From NCBI GenBank assembly GCA_013044085.1, contig JABEVI010000013.1, positions 1 through 31,295 of the forward strand: DNA of 31,295 nucleotides. The letters run 5' to 3'. Position numbers and translations under genes: made by a program. Origin of the DNA: Steroidobacteraceae bacterium. GTDB lineage: Bacteria; Pseudomonadota; Gammaproteobacteria; Steroidobacterales; Steroidobacteraceae. Under the pieces are notes generated by a model that did not search any database, was not told the DNA's origin, and saw nothing but the letters and a program-made list of their open reading frames with translations. This document shows, in pieces, positions 7,876 through 15,310 of the stretch (positions are counted from its first letter, which is position 1; the number at the start of each line of letters is the position of its first letter).

Positions 7876-8778
7876 ATGCCACTGAGCCGCGAGACGGCTG
7901 CGTACAGCTGCGAGCGGATGGCGCTGCGACGGGCGTTCGACCTGGCGGCACCGAGCTACGATGGCGCGGCCATACTGCAGGCCGAGGTGCGAGAGGAACT
8001 GCTGAGGCGGCTGGACGTCGTCACGCTTTCGCCGCGGCTCGTCGTCGACGCCGGCGCCGGCACCGGCCACGCGAGTCGGGCGCTGCGCCGACGCTACCCA
8101 CGCGCACGAGTGCTCGCCGTGGACATCGCTCTGGGCATGTTGCGTGCCTCGCGGCGCCAACAATCCTGGTGGCGCCGATTCGATCGGGTCTGCGGCGATC
8201 TGGCGCGCCTGCCATTCGCGGACGCGAGCGTCGACTTGCTGTACAGCAATCTGGCGCTGCCTTGGTGCGAACCGGATGCCGCGCTCGCCGAGGCGCGACG
8301 GGTGCTGGCGCCCGGAGGCCTTTTCAGCTTCACGAGCTTCGGACCGGACACGCTGCACGAACTGCGCGCGGCCTGGTCGAGCGCGGACGCGCAAGTCCAT
8401 GTGATGCAATTTTTCGACATGCACGACCTCGGCGACGCGCTGGTGCGTGCCGGCTTCGCGCAGCCGGTGCTCGATGTAGAGCGCTACACCGTGAGTTACG
8501 CGGACGTGGGCGGCCTCATGGGCGATCTGCAGGCCTGCGGCGCGAGCAACGTGCTCGCGGGACGCACACGCAGTTTGACCGGCAAGGGGCGGCTGCGCGC
8601 GATGCGTTCGGCCTATGAAAAATTCCGCCGCGATGAGCGCCTGCCGGCCACCTGCGAGGTCGTGTTCGGGCACGCCTGGGGGGTGGCGCCGGCATCGAAC
8701 GCCACTACGCCGCCGCGCAACGCTGATACGAGCATCGCGATCGATGAGTTCAGACGCCAGCTGCGTGCGCGGCGATGA
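7876..8778 (+). CDS. bioC: Malonyl-ACP O-methyltransferase BioC
   Basis: Methylates malonyl-ACP so that fatty-acid synthase can build the pimeloyl chain of biotin. The 300-residue protein has the class I SAM-binding motif VVDAGAGTG at residues 57-65. It also has BioC-specific blocks: FDLAAPSYD near the N-terminus, FFDMHDLGDALVRAGF, and LPATCEVVFGHAWG near the C-terminus. The last distinguishes BioC from generic methyltransferases. Its stop overlaps the bioD ATG by four bases (ATGA). The esterase BioH, which should remove the methyl group later, is not encoded in the window. Confidence 0.93.
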   Translation: MPLSRETAAYSCERMALRRAFDLAAPSYDGAAILQAEVREELLRRLDVVTLSPRLVVDAGAGTGHASRALRRRYPRARVLAVDIALGMLRASRRQQSWWRRFDRVCGDLARLPFADASVDLLYSNLALPWCEPDAALAEARRVLAPGGLFSFTSFGPDTLHELRAAWSSADAQVHVMQFFDMHDLGDALVRAGFAQPVLDVERYTVSYADVGGLMGDLQACGASNVLAGRTRSLTGKGRLRAMRSAYEKFRRDERLPATCEVVFGHAWGVAPASNATTPPRNADTSIAIDEFRRQLRARR

Positions 8779-9461
8779 AGCCCTGGGGGATCTTCGTGAC
8801 CGGCACCGACACCGGCGTCGGCAAGACGCGGGTCGCAGCCGGCCTTTGCCGGGCCTACGCCGCGCGCGGCCTGCGCGTGGCGGCAATGAAGCCGGTCGCG
8901 ACCGGCAGCGCCCGTACGGCGGCCGGGCTGCGCAACGACGACGCACTCGCATTACACCGGGCCATGAACGTGCGGGCAACGTATTCGGAAGTCAATCCAT
9001 ACGCCTTCGAACCGGCGATCGCACCCCACATCGCGGCGGCCGAGGCGGGCACGACGGTGGATTTCGACACGCTCAAGCGAGCCTACCTGCGCCTCGGCGT
9101 GCGCAGCGACGTCACGATCGTCGAAGGCGCGGGCGGCTGGCTCGCGCCGATCGATGCCGAGCGCGGCTTCGCCGACCTCGCCGCGGATTGGGGTCTGGAG
9201 GTGGTTTTGGTCGTCGGCCTGCGGCTCGGATGCCTGAACCATGCCCTGTTGAGCGCCGAATCGATCGAGCGGCGCGGGCTAAGATTGCTGGGCTGGGTTG
9301 CCAATACGATTGATTCTCAATACGAACGCCTGCAGGAGAACATCTCCACCCTGCGGACGCGGCTCGACGCACCATGCCTCGCCGTGCTGCCCTTCCTGCC
9401 AGCCGACGATGACAGGGCGGTCGCGCGCGCCCTGGGGGAGCGCTTGATCCTGCCGCCCTGA
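8775..9461 (+). CDS. bioD: Dethiobiotin synthetase
   Basis: ATP-dependent closure of the ureido ring of dethiobiotin from 7,8-diaminopelargonate and CO2. The 228-residue protein has the P-loop GTDTGVGKT at residues 10-18. The conserved Lys39 lies in MKPVATG, and VEGAGGWLAPI around 116-126 is the second nucleotide/substrate loop. The start overlaps the bioC stop by four bases. bioF (8-amino-7-oxononanoate synthase) and bioA are absent here, although bioBFHCD runs are common in gammaproteobacteria. The intermediate steps must be encoded elsewhere. Confidence 0.96.
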   Translation: MKPWGIFVTGTDTGVGKTRVAAGLCRAYAARGLRVAAMKPVATGSARTAAGLRNDDALALHRAMNVRATYSEVNPYAFEPAIAPHIAAAEAGTTVDFDTLKRAYLRLGVRSDVTIVEGAGGWLAPIDAERGFADLAADWGLEVVLVVGLRLGCLNHALLSAESIERRGLRLLGWVANTIDSQYERLQENISTLRTRLDAPCLAVLPFLPADDDRAVARALGERLILPP

Positions 9462-9476
9462 GGTCTGCAACCGTAG

Positions 9477-9482
9477 TAAGAT
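9477..9482 (+). promoter_or_regulatory. Possible -10 element for the oxidase operon
   Basis: TAAGAT in the short gap after bioD matches four of six -10 bases and would start transcription near 9489, shortly before the DUF2244 gene. There is no recognisable -35, so the call is weak. It matters because a transcript starting here would make the upstream GTG at 9492 an unlikely translation start. Confidence 0.22.
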
Positions 9483-9518
9483 CGTGCCGCCGTGGAAGTG
9501 CCCGTCATCCGGAGCCTC

Positions 9519-10019
9519 ATGGAACAACGCATCGAGCTTGCGCCGAATGGTTCCCTGAGTACGGCGGGCGCGTGGGCCTGCATGGCCTCGAGCGTCGCCT
9601 TTTCCCTGCCGTTGACGTTGCTGTGTGCGTGGCGCGGTCTCTGGCCTGTGCTCGCCTATTGGATGCTCGAGATGGCCGCCCTCGGTCTGGCGCTGCGCAC
9701 CTCGATGGGCCACCGATTCCATACGCAAACGCTGCAGGTAACGGACTCCTGGATCAGCCTCGTGACCCGCACACGCCACGGCGACGCCAAAGAAGTGTTT
9801 GCGCGACACTGGACGACGGTTAGACTCCGGATACCGCAATCACCGCTGCACCCCAGTCGGCTGACGATCGAGAGCCGCGGGCGTGCGCTGGAAATCGGCA
9901 AATTCCTCATGGAGGATGAGCGGCGCCGATTGGCGGCGCGTTTGCGGGCCTTGGTTGGCGGCATGAATGAATCGCCACCGCTGGATAATGACAACACTCT
10001 GGGGGATTCGTTGCGATGA
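9519..10019 (+). CDS. DUF2244 family membrane protein of the cox locus
   Basis: A 166-residue protein resembling the DUF2244 family, whose biochemical role is unknown. Genes of this family often sit directly upstream of coxB in Proteobacteria, as here. It has a short polar N-terminus with the LAPNGSLS motif, two adjacent membrane helices (about residues 17-37 and 42-60), and a basic, probably cytoplasmic, C-terminal domain. I prefer the ATG at 9519 because GGAG lies four bases upstream; a GTG at 9492 would add nine residues but lacks a binding site. The stop overlaps the coxB start by four bases, which suggests coupled production and a role tied to the oxidase. Confidence 0.78.
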   Translation: MEQRIELAPNGSLSTAGAWACMASSVAFSLPLTLLCAWRGLWPVLAYWMLEMAALGLALRTSMGHRFHTQTLQVTDSWISLVTRTRHGDAKEVFARHWTTVRLRIPQSPLHPSRLTIESRGRALEIGKFLMEDERRRLAARLRALVGGMNESPPLDNDNTLGDSLR

Positions 10020-11014
10020 ATGTGAACAGGTTGACCGCGAATGACCTTCGCCCGGCCCACTCGCGAGCCATGAGCTTCGGCCGGGTGCTCGGCATCCTGG
10101 CCGGCTTGCTCGGTGCCGGCACCGCGGGAGCCGGCAGCTGGCCCGCGATGAACATGCCGGTCGGCGTCACGGTGCTCAGCCACAGCATCTACGATCTGCA
10201 CATGGAAGTCCTGTGGGTCTGCGTGGCAATCGCGGCGATCGTTTTCGGCGTGATGATCGTCGCGATGATCCGATTCAGGCATTCGAAGGGTGCGGTGCCG
10301 GACATCAACATGACCCATAGCACCAAGGCGGAGATCATCTGGACCGTCATCCCGGTCTTGATCCTCATCGCCATCGCGATTCCCGCCGCCAAGGGCATCC
10401 TGCAGATCGAAGACATGCGCGGCGCAGGCCTGACCATCCGGGTCACCGGCTACCAGTGGAAATGGCAATACACCTACCTTGGCAAGGCCTCCGGGATCAG
10501 CTTCTTCTCGACGCTGTCGCAGAGCTCGAACTTCGCGAGCCAACTGCACTCGGGCATCGATCCGCGCACCGTGCCGCACTACCTGTTGTCGGTCGACCAC
10601 CCGCTCGTGATCCCGAGCGGCGTGAAGGTGCGCCTGCTGCTGACATCGGCCGACGTGATCCATGCGTGGTGGGTGCCGGATTTCGGCGCCAAGCGCTCGG
10701 CGATCCCCGGGTTCATCAATGAGTTGTGGATCAAGGTCCTGCCCGGCAAGGAAGGCGTCTATCGCGGCCAGTGTGCCGCGCTCTGCGGTCGCGGCCACGC
10801 CTTCATGCCGATCGTCGTCGACGTGAAGACGCCGGCGGACTTCGACAAGTGGGTTGCCCAACAGAAAGCGGCATTGAAGCAGGCCGCGGCCGCGTCCGCA
10901 GCGGCGGCAGCCCCGAACAATGCGCCGGTTGCGAAAGCCGGCGCGGCGGGGCGCGCCATCGAGGCCACCGTCCACCGAGCGACGCGGCCGCTGATGGCGC
11001 GGGTATTGGATTGA
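10016..11014 (+). CDS. coxB: Cytochrome c oxidase subunit II (CuA subunit)
   Basis: Takes electrons from cytochrome c through the binuclear CuA centre and passes them to heme a. The 332-residue protein has a signal-like hydrophobic segment (about 22-40), two membrane helices (about 62-85 and 106-126) and a periplasmic cupredoxin domain with no fused cytochrome c. CuA ligands are intact: His216 (VIHAWW), Cys253, Cys257, His261 and Met264. TKAEIIWT keeps the Glu at the K-channel mouth. Two positions are odd. The CuA loop reads C-A-A-L-C, with Ala255 where Glu (an Mg/Mn ligand) is standard, and KRSAIPG has Ser228 where Asp is usual. The C-terminal tail is Ala-rich. The ATG overlaps the preceding stop. 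Confidence 0.96.
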   Translation: MNVNRLTANDLRPAHSRAMSFGRVLGILAGLLGAGTAGAGSWPAMNMPVGVTVLSHSIYDLHMEVLWVCVAIAAIVFGVMIVAMIRFRHSKGAVPDINMTHSTKAEIIWTVIPVLILIAIAIPAAKGILQIEDMRGAGLTIRVTGYQWKWQYTYLGKASGISFFSTLSQSSNFASQLHSGIDPRTVPHYLLSVDHPLVIPSGVKVRLLLTSADVIHAWWVPDFGAKRSAIPGFINELWIKVLPGKEGVYRGQCAALCGRGHAFMPIVVDVKTPADFDKWVAQQKAALKQAAAASAAAAAPNNAPVAKAGAAGRAIEATVHRATRPLMARVLD

Positions 11015-11046
11015 ACACCGAACTTTACCAAGAGAGCCCACCCAAC

Positions 11047-12657
11047 ATGGCCCATGCAATCGATACCGCCCACGACGTGCACGCCGCCCACGACCACACC
11101 CTGGCGCACGATGGACCGGCCACCGGCATCAAGCGCTGGCTGTTCGCGACGAATCACAAGGACATCGGCACGATGTACCTGGTATTCAGCCTGATCATGT
11201 TCTTCGTCGGCGGCTCGATGGCCATGGTCATCCGCGCCGAGTTGTTCGAACCGGGCATGCAATTCGTCGATCCAGGTTTCTTCAATCAGCTGACGACGAT
11301 GCACGCGCTGGTGATGATCTTCGGCGCCGTGATGCCGGCGTTCGTCGGCCTCGCGAACTGGATGATCCCCCTGCAGGTTGGCGCGCCCGACATGGCTCTG
11401 CCGCGCATGAACAACTTCAGCTTCTGGCTGCTGCCGTTCGCGTTCACGCTCCTGTTGTCGACGTTCTTCGTGCCGGGCGGCGCGCCCGCAGGCGGCTGGA
11501 CGATGTATCCGCCGCTCACGCTGCAATTCGGCGACAGCTTTCCGATGCTGATCTTCGCGATCCACTTGATGGGCATCTCCTCGATCATGGGCGCCATCAA
11601 CGTGATCGTCACGATCCTGAACATGCGCGCGCCGGGCATGACGCTGCTGAAGATGCCCTTGTTCGTCTGGACCTGGCTGATCACCGCCTATCTGCTGATC
11701 GCGGTCATGCCGGTGCTCGCCGCTGCGGTGACGATGCTGCTCACAGACCACTTCTTTCACACGAGTTTCTTCAATGCGGCCGGCGGCGGTGATCCGATGA
11801 TGTACGAGCACATCTTCTGGTTCTTCGGTCATCCCGAGGTCTACATCATGATCCTGCCGGCCTTCGGGATCATCAGCGAGATCATTCCGACCTTCTCGCG
11901 CAAGCCGCTGTTCGGCCGGAACTCGATGATCTATGCGACGGCCTCGATCGCCTTTCTGTCGTTCATCGTCTGGGGCCACCACATGTTCGTCGACGGCATG
12001 CCGATGGCGGCGGAGATGTTCTTCATGCTGTCGACGATGCTGATCGCCGTACCGACCGGTGTGAAGGTGTTCAACTGGACGGCGACGATGTGGCGCGGTT
12101 CGCTGTCCTTCGAGCCGCCGATGCTGTTCGCGATCGGCTTCCTGTTCATGTTCTCGATCGGCGGCTTCTCCGGCATCATGCTCGCGATGGTCCCGGCCGA
12201 TTTCCAGTACAACCAGACCTACTTCGTGGTCGCGCACTTCCATTACGTGCTGGTGCCTGGCGCGGTGTTCGCGATCATGGGCGGGATCTATTATTGGCTG
12301 CCGAAATGGACCGGCAACATGTACAACATGACGCTCGCGAAGACGCACTTCTGGCTGTCGACGATCTTCGTGAATGTGCTGTTCTTTCCGCAACACTTCC
12401 TGGGACTCGCCGGCATGCCGCGCCGCATACCGGATTATGCGGTGCAGTTCACCGACTGGAACATGGTTTCCTCGATCGGTGGATTCGGCTTCGGACTGAC
12501 GCAAATTCTGTTCGCGATCGCGATCATCCAGTGCGTGCGCGGCGGCAAGAAGGCCACCGCCCGCGTTTGGGACGATGCGGCGCCGACCGGTCTGGAATGG
12601 ACGATACCGTCGCCAGCCCCGTATCACAGTTTCACGACGGCGCCGGAGATCGACTGA
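11047..12657 (+). CDS. coxA: Cytochrome c oxidase subunit I (heme a, heme a3-CuB)
   Basis: Catalytic subunit of an A1-type proton-pumping oxidase, reducing O2 to water. The 536-residue protein has about 12 membrane helices and a His-rich N-terminus (six His in the first 21 residues), also seen in pseudomonads. Key residues: His86 and His399 for heme a, His397 for heme a3; CuB ligands His262, His311 and His312; Tyr266 (the His-Tyr crosslink, GHPEVY); Glu264 and the GAPDMALPRMNNFSFW block of the D-channel; Lys340 of the K-channel; Arg459-Arg460 near the heme propionates. The unusual feature is FQYNQTYFVVAHFHY: Asn389-Gln390 replace the His-Asp pair that normally binds Mg/Mn. The ATG at 11047 is where homology begins. 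Confidence 0.97.
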   Translation: MAHAIDTAHDVHAAHDHTLAHDGPATGIKRWLFATNHKDIGTMYLVFSLIMFFVGGSMAMVIRAELFEPGMQFVDPGFFNQLTTMHALVMIFGAVMPAFVGLANWMIPLQVGAPDMALPRMNNFSFWLLPFAFTLLLSTFFVPGGAPAGGWTMYPPLTLQFGDSFPMLIFAIHLMGISSIMGAINVIVTILNMRAPGMTLLKMPLFVWTWLITAYLLIAVMPVLAAAVTMLLTDHFFHTSFFNAAGGGDPMMYEHIFWFFGHPEVYIMILPAFGIISEIIPTFSRKPLFGRNSMIYATASIAFLSFIVWGHHMFVDGMPMAAEMFFMLSTMLIAVPTGVKVFNWTATMWRGSLSFEPPMLFAIGFLFMFSIGGFSGIMLAMVPADFQYNQTYFVVAHFHYVLVPGAVFAIMGGIYYWLPKWTGNMYNMTLAKTHFWLSTIFVNVLFFPQHFLGLAGMPRRIPDYAVQFTDWNMVSSIGGFGFGLTQILFAIAIIQCVRGGKKATARVWDDAAPTGLEWTIPSPAPYHSFTTAPEID

Positions 12658-12658
12658 A

Positions 12659-12778
12659 GTGGTGCGTTCCCCCGATCAAGACCGGCGCGTCCGCCATAGC
12701 GCGCTCGTGCTGGCGGCGGTCGCGATGCTGGTCTATTTCGGCTACATCGCGATGAAACTGTATCGACACTACCGCTAG
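12659..12778 (+). CDS. Small single-helix cytochrome oxidase accessory protein
   Basis: A 39-residue peptide between coxA and cox11, starting one base after the coxA stop and ending two bases before the cox11 ATG. It has a polar, basic N-terminus followed by one hydrophobic helix (ALVLAAVAMLVYFGYIAM) and a basic tail (KLYRHYR). Many proteobacterial cox operons carry a similar tiny membrane gene here, annotated as a small cytochrome oxidase assembly protein. The GTG at 12659 is preferred because GGAG lies ten bases upstream; a second GTG follows at 12662. Position, snug spacing and topology support a real gene. Its exact role is unknown. Confidence 0.7.
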   Translation: MVRSPDQDRRVRHSALVLAAVAMLVYFGYIAMKLYRHYR

Positions 12779-12780
12779 AA

Positions 12781-13344
12781 ATGCGGCCTGCGCAGTCTCC
12801 ATTGGCCGCGGATCGGCACTCGAACCGCAAGCTGGTCGGGACGCTGCTCGCCATCGTGGCGGCAAGCGCCGTGCTCGGCTGGGGGCTGATTCCGCTGTAC
12901 CGGGTGTTTTCGAAGTATGCGGGCATCGGCAATGCCGAGGCGCGCGCCGGGCCGCAGACGCTGCGCGCACAAGTCGCCGCGAAACGGTTGGTCACCGTGC
13001 AATTCGTCGGCTACGCGGACTCGGTCGGCACCTTCGAGTACCGACCGCAGGTGACGGAAATGCAGGTGCAACCGGGCCGGATCTACCAGACGGCCTTCTA
13101 CGCGCACAACCTCACCGACGGGCCGGAGCAGGTGCGGGCGGTACCGAGTCTGCAGCCCGAAGAGGCCTGGCAATATCTGCGCGAAAGCAACTGTTTCTGT
13201 TTCCAGCCGCAGTCCTTCGCCGCCGGCGAGGCTCGGTGGATGCCGGTCCGCTTCCTGGTCGACCGCTCGTTGCCGGCCGACATCGACCGGCTCAGCATGT
13301 CCTACACGTTCTACGACGCGCCCGAATCGACCGCGCGCCGATGA
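12781..13344 (+). CDS. ctaG: Cytochrome c oxidase assembly protein CtaG/Cox11
   Basis: Membrane-anchored periplasmic copper chaperone that inserts CuB into subunit I. The 187-residue protein has one N-terminal helix (about 18-38) and an immunoglobulin-like domain. The copper-binding CFCF motif is at 138-141 (Cys138, Cys140), followed by the FAAGEARWMPVRFLVD block and LSMSYTFYD. A third Cys, just after the membrane helix, is conserved in Cox11 proteins (for example the PLYRxFC pattern). Here the same stretch reads PLYRVFSKYAG, with Ser44 instead. The rest of the family pattern is intact, so this is probably functional Cox11 with an altered copper-handling site. Confidence 0.94.
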   Translation: MRPAQSPLAADRHSNRKLVGTLLAIVAASAVLGWGLIPLYRVFSKYAGIGNAEARAGPQTLRAQVAAKRLVTVQFVGYADSVGTFEYRPQVTEMQVQPGRIYQTAFYAHNLTDGPEQVRAVPSLQPEEAWQYLRESNCFCFQPQSFAAGEARWMPVRFLVDRSLPADIDRLSMSYTFYDAPESTARR

Positions 13345-13393
13345 GCGACCTCGTTTAAACTAAGGCCGTCAAACCGCCGGGAGAGCGAAACGT

Positions 13394-14281
13394 ATGGCGC
13401 AAGTGCATGCTCCGAATGCCGATCAATACTACGTCCCGCACTCGAGCCCGTGGCCGATCTACGGATCGGTGACGCTCTTCACCATCATGGCGGGCGCAGT
13501 CGCGACTCTCGACGGCTGGCTGCCGGTGTGGTCGCTTTTGCCGGGTTTCGCGATGCTCGCCGGATTGTTCATCTTCTGGTTCGGCACCGTCATCAAGGAA
13601 AACGAGAGCGGCATGTACAACATGACCGTTGACCGCTCCTTCCGCCTGGGGATGATGTGGTTCATCTTCTCCGAAGTGATGTTCTTCGCCGCCTTTTTCG
13701 GTGCGCTCTTCTACGCGCGCGCCTTGGTGATGCCCTGGCTGAGCGGTGGGGGCACGAAACTGCTGACCAACATCCTGCTCTGGAGCAACTACCACGGCAC
13801 TTGGCCCACCAACGGGCCCGCCGCCATCGGCCCGCGCGCGAACGGCTCGTTTCAGGCGGTGCCGGCGCTCGGGCTCCCCGCACTGAACACGGCGATCCTA
13901 TTGACCTCCGGTATAACGATCACGATAGCGCACCACGCCTTGCTGCGCGGTTATCGCAGGCGCCTCGCCTGGTTCCTTGCCGCCACGTTCCTGCTCGGCT
14001 TCACGTTCGTCGCCCTGCAAGCCACCGAGTACCACGAAGCCTACACCCGACTCGGTCTGCAACTCGGCACCGGCATCTACGGTTCGACCTTCTTCATGCT
14101 GACCGGCTTTCACGGACTGCATGTCACGATCGGCGCGATCATGCTGTTCGTGATCTGGATACGGGTGTTGAGGGGGCATTTCACGCCGCAACGACATTTC
14201 GGCTTCGAAGCCATTGCGTGGTACTGGCATTTCGTCGACGTGGTCTGGCTGGGCCTGTTCATCTTCGTATACTGGCTCTGA
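13394..14281 (+). CDS. coxC: Cytochrome c oxidase subunit III
   Basis: Non-catalytic core subunit that stabilises the oxidase and its proton uptake. The 295-residue protein has seven predicted membrane helices. The conserved Glu is in WFIFSEVMFF, followed by FHGLHVTIG and the C-terminal WYWHFVDVVWLGLF, both diagnostic for subunit III. A long loop after helix 3 (about 115-155) is typical of this class. The ATG has GGGAGAG about eight bases upstream. The 49-base gap before it contains TAAACT at 13356-13361, a possible weak -10. The gene ends 27 bases from the stop of the convergent DUF2909 gene, with no clear terminator between them. Confidence 0.97.
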   Translation: MAQVHAPNADQYYVPHSSPWPIYGSVTLFTIMAGAVATLDGWLPVWSLLPGFAMLAGLFIFWFGTVIKENESGMYNMTVDRSFRLGMMWFIFSEVMFFAAFFGALFYARALVMPWLSGGGTKLLTNILLWSNYHGTWPTNGPAAIGPRANGSFQAVPALGLPALNTAILLTSGITITIAHHALLRGYRRRLAWFLAATFLLGFTFVALQATEYHEAYTRLGLQLGTGIYGSTFFMLTGFHGLHVTIGAIMLFVIWIRVLRGHFTPQRHFGFEAIAWYWHFVDVVWLGLFIFVYWL

Positions 14282-14308
14282 GCGGCAAGGCCCGCAGCCG
14301 GCAGCCCG

Positions 14309-14515
14309 TCAACCGGAGGGCGGGTGGATCCAGCCTAGGTAGTAGGCGAGGATCAACAACAGGAACAGCGACACCGACAAGCCGACGCGCCACGCGAGCG
14401 CCTTGACCATCTTGTCGCCATCTTCCGGTTTCCTGCGCGACAGGTGAAAGAGGGCCCTGCCCAAGCTCGCGAGGATCAGGCCGAGCACCACGATCACGAG
14501 AATTTTGAATGGCAT
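14309..14515 (-). CDS. Twin transmembrane protein, DUF2909 family
   Basis: A 68-residue protein with two membrane helices (about 4-25 and 45-63) joined by a basic/acidic cytoplasmic loop (RRKPEDGDKMVKAL). The sequence and location match the DUF2909 twin-transmembrane proteins found between coxC and surf1 in Pseudomonas and relatives. The function is unknown, but the conserved location suggests a part in oxidase assembly or a small accessory subunit. The start at 14515 has AGAGG seven bases upstream on the minus strand, and a perfect TATAAT lies 34 bases upstream. A much longer in-frame reading continues upstream across surf1 but is a shadow with no family similarity. Confidence 0.82.
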   Translation of the reverse strand: MPFKILVIVVLGLILASLGRALFHLSRRKPEDGDKMVKALAWRVGLSVSLFLLLILAYYLGWIHPPSG

Positions 14516-14549
14516 GGACGCGCCTCTTCGGCGATTATTGGAGCTAAGG

Positions 14550-14555
14550 ATTATA
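14550..14555 (-). promoter_or_regulatory. Consensus -10 for the DUF2909 gene
   Basis: On the minus strand this reads TATAAT, a six-of-six -10 match, unusual in such GC-rich sequence. It lies in the 42-base gap between divergent DUF2909 and surf1 starts, directly over the region used as the surf1 ribosome-binding site. No good -35 is seen. Confidence 0.42.
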
Positions 14556-14557
14556 TC

Positions 14558-15310
14558 GTGCCTATCAGGATTGGAGCCCGTGAATTCGCGCCCCGTGCGC
14601 TGACGACGATACTCACCATCCTGGTGATGGCGGCGCTGATCGCGCTCGGCCGCTGGCAGGTGCGCCGGGCGGCCGAGACCCAGAAGGTCTGGAACGATTT
14701 CGCGGCGGGCGCCGACACGCCGCTGGTGATCGACGCCGCCACCCCGCGGGTCAAGCTGTTCCGACACCTGCAGATGTCCGGCCACTATGACTCCGCGCAC
14801 CAGATTCTCATCGACGGCATGGAGGGGCCCGACGGCGACAACGGCTATTACGTGCTGACGCCGTTCGAATTCGACGGCGGAGGCTGGATCCTGGTCGATC
14901 GCGGCTGGATACCCTCGAATCCGGGCGCCGTGCAGAAGCCGTCGATTCCGGTCTCCGAAGCGCCGCGAACGATTCGCGGACGGGCGGACGAATTGCCACG
15001 ACCCGGAATTCGCTTGAGCGGCGGCGCACCGCTCAAGCCGCCGTATCCGGTCATCGCCGTCTATCCACGTCTTGCCGACATCGCGAAACTGCTGCACATA
15101 GGGGATTGGGCGAACGCGGCGCCGCAGGTGCTGCTCGATCCGGATCAAGCCGATGGCTATGCACGTCACTGGACGCCGCCCGGCTTCCCGCCGATGCGTC
15201 ACACCGCCTACGCGATCCAGTGGTACCTGCTGGCGCTGACGCTGTTGGTGATTTACGTGGCGACCAACCTGCGCCGCGTCGGTGGCGGGGAGAACAAAGC
15301 AGATGCCTGA
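14558..15310 (+). CDS. surf1: SURF1 family oxidase assembly protein
   Basis: SURF1 proteins help deliver heme a to subunit I of the aa3 oxidase. The 250-residue product has the expected hairpin topology: an N-terminal helix (about 14-30) followed by GRWQVRR, a large periplasmic domain, and a C-terminal helix (IQWYLLALTLLVIYVATNLRR). Family blocks include NGYYVLTPF, WILVDRGWIP and HTAYAIQWYLLA. I chose GTG at 14558 because AAGGA lies seven bases upstream and the protein then begins just before the first helix. A longer in-frame reading from 14444 would overlap the opposite-strand gene. The stop overlaps the next gene's start region by eight bases. Confidence 0.9.
   Translation: MPIRIGAREFAPRALTTILTILVMAALIALGRWQVRRAAETQKVWNDFAAGADTPLVIDAATPRVKLFRHLQMSGHYDSAHQILIDGMEGPDGDNGYYVLTPFEFDGGGWILVDRGWIPSNPGAVQKPSIPVSEAPRTIRGRADELPRPGIRLSGGAPLKPPYPVIAVYPRLADIAKLLHIGDWANAAPQVLLDPDQADGYARHWTPPGFPPMRHTAYAIQWYLLALTLLVIYVATNLRRVGGGENKADA

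Noticed and set aside
10759..12627. 622-codon open frame on the minus strand opposite coxA
   Set aside because: Its translation is dominated by Arg, His, Asp, Glu and Gln with no family motif, typical of an antisense shadow of a membrane-protein gene in GC-rich DNA. The plus strand clearly encodes CoxA.
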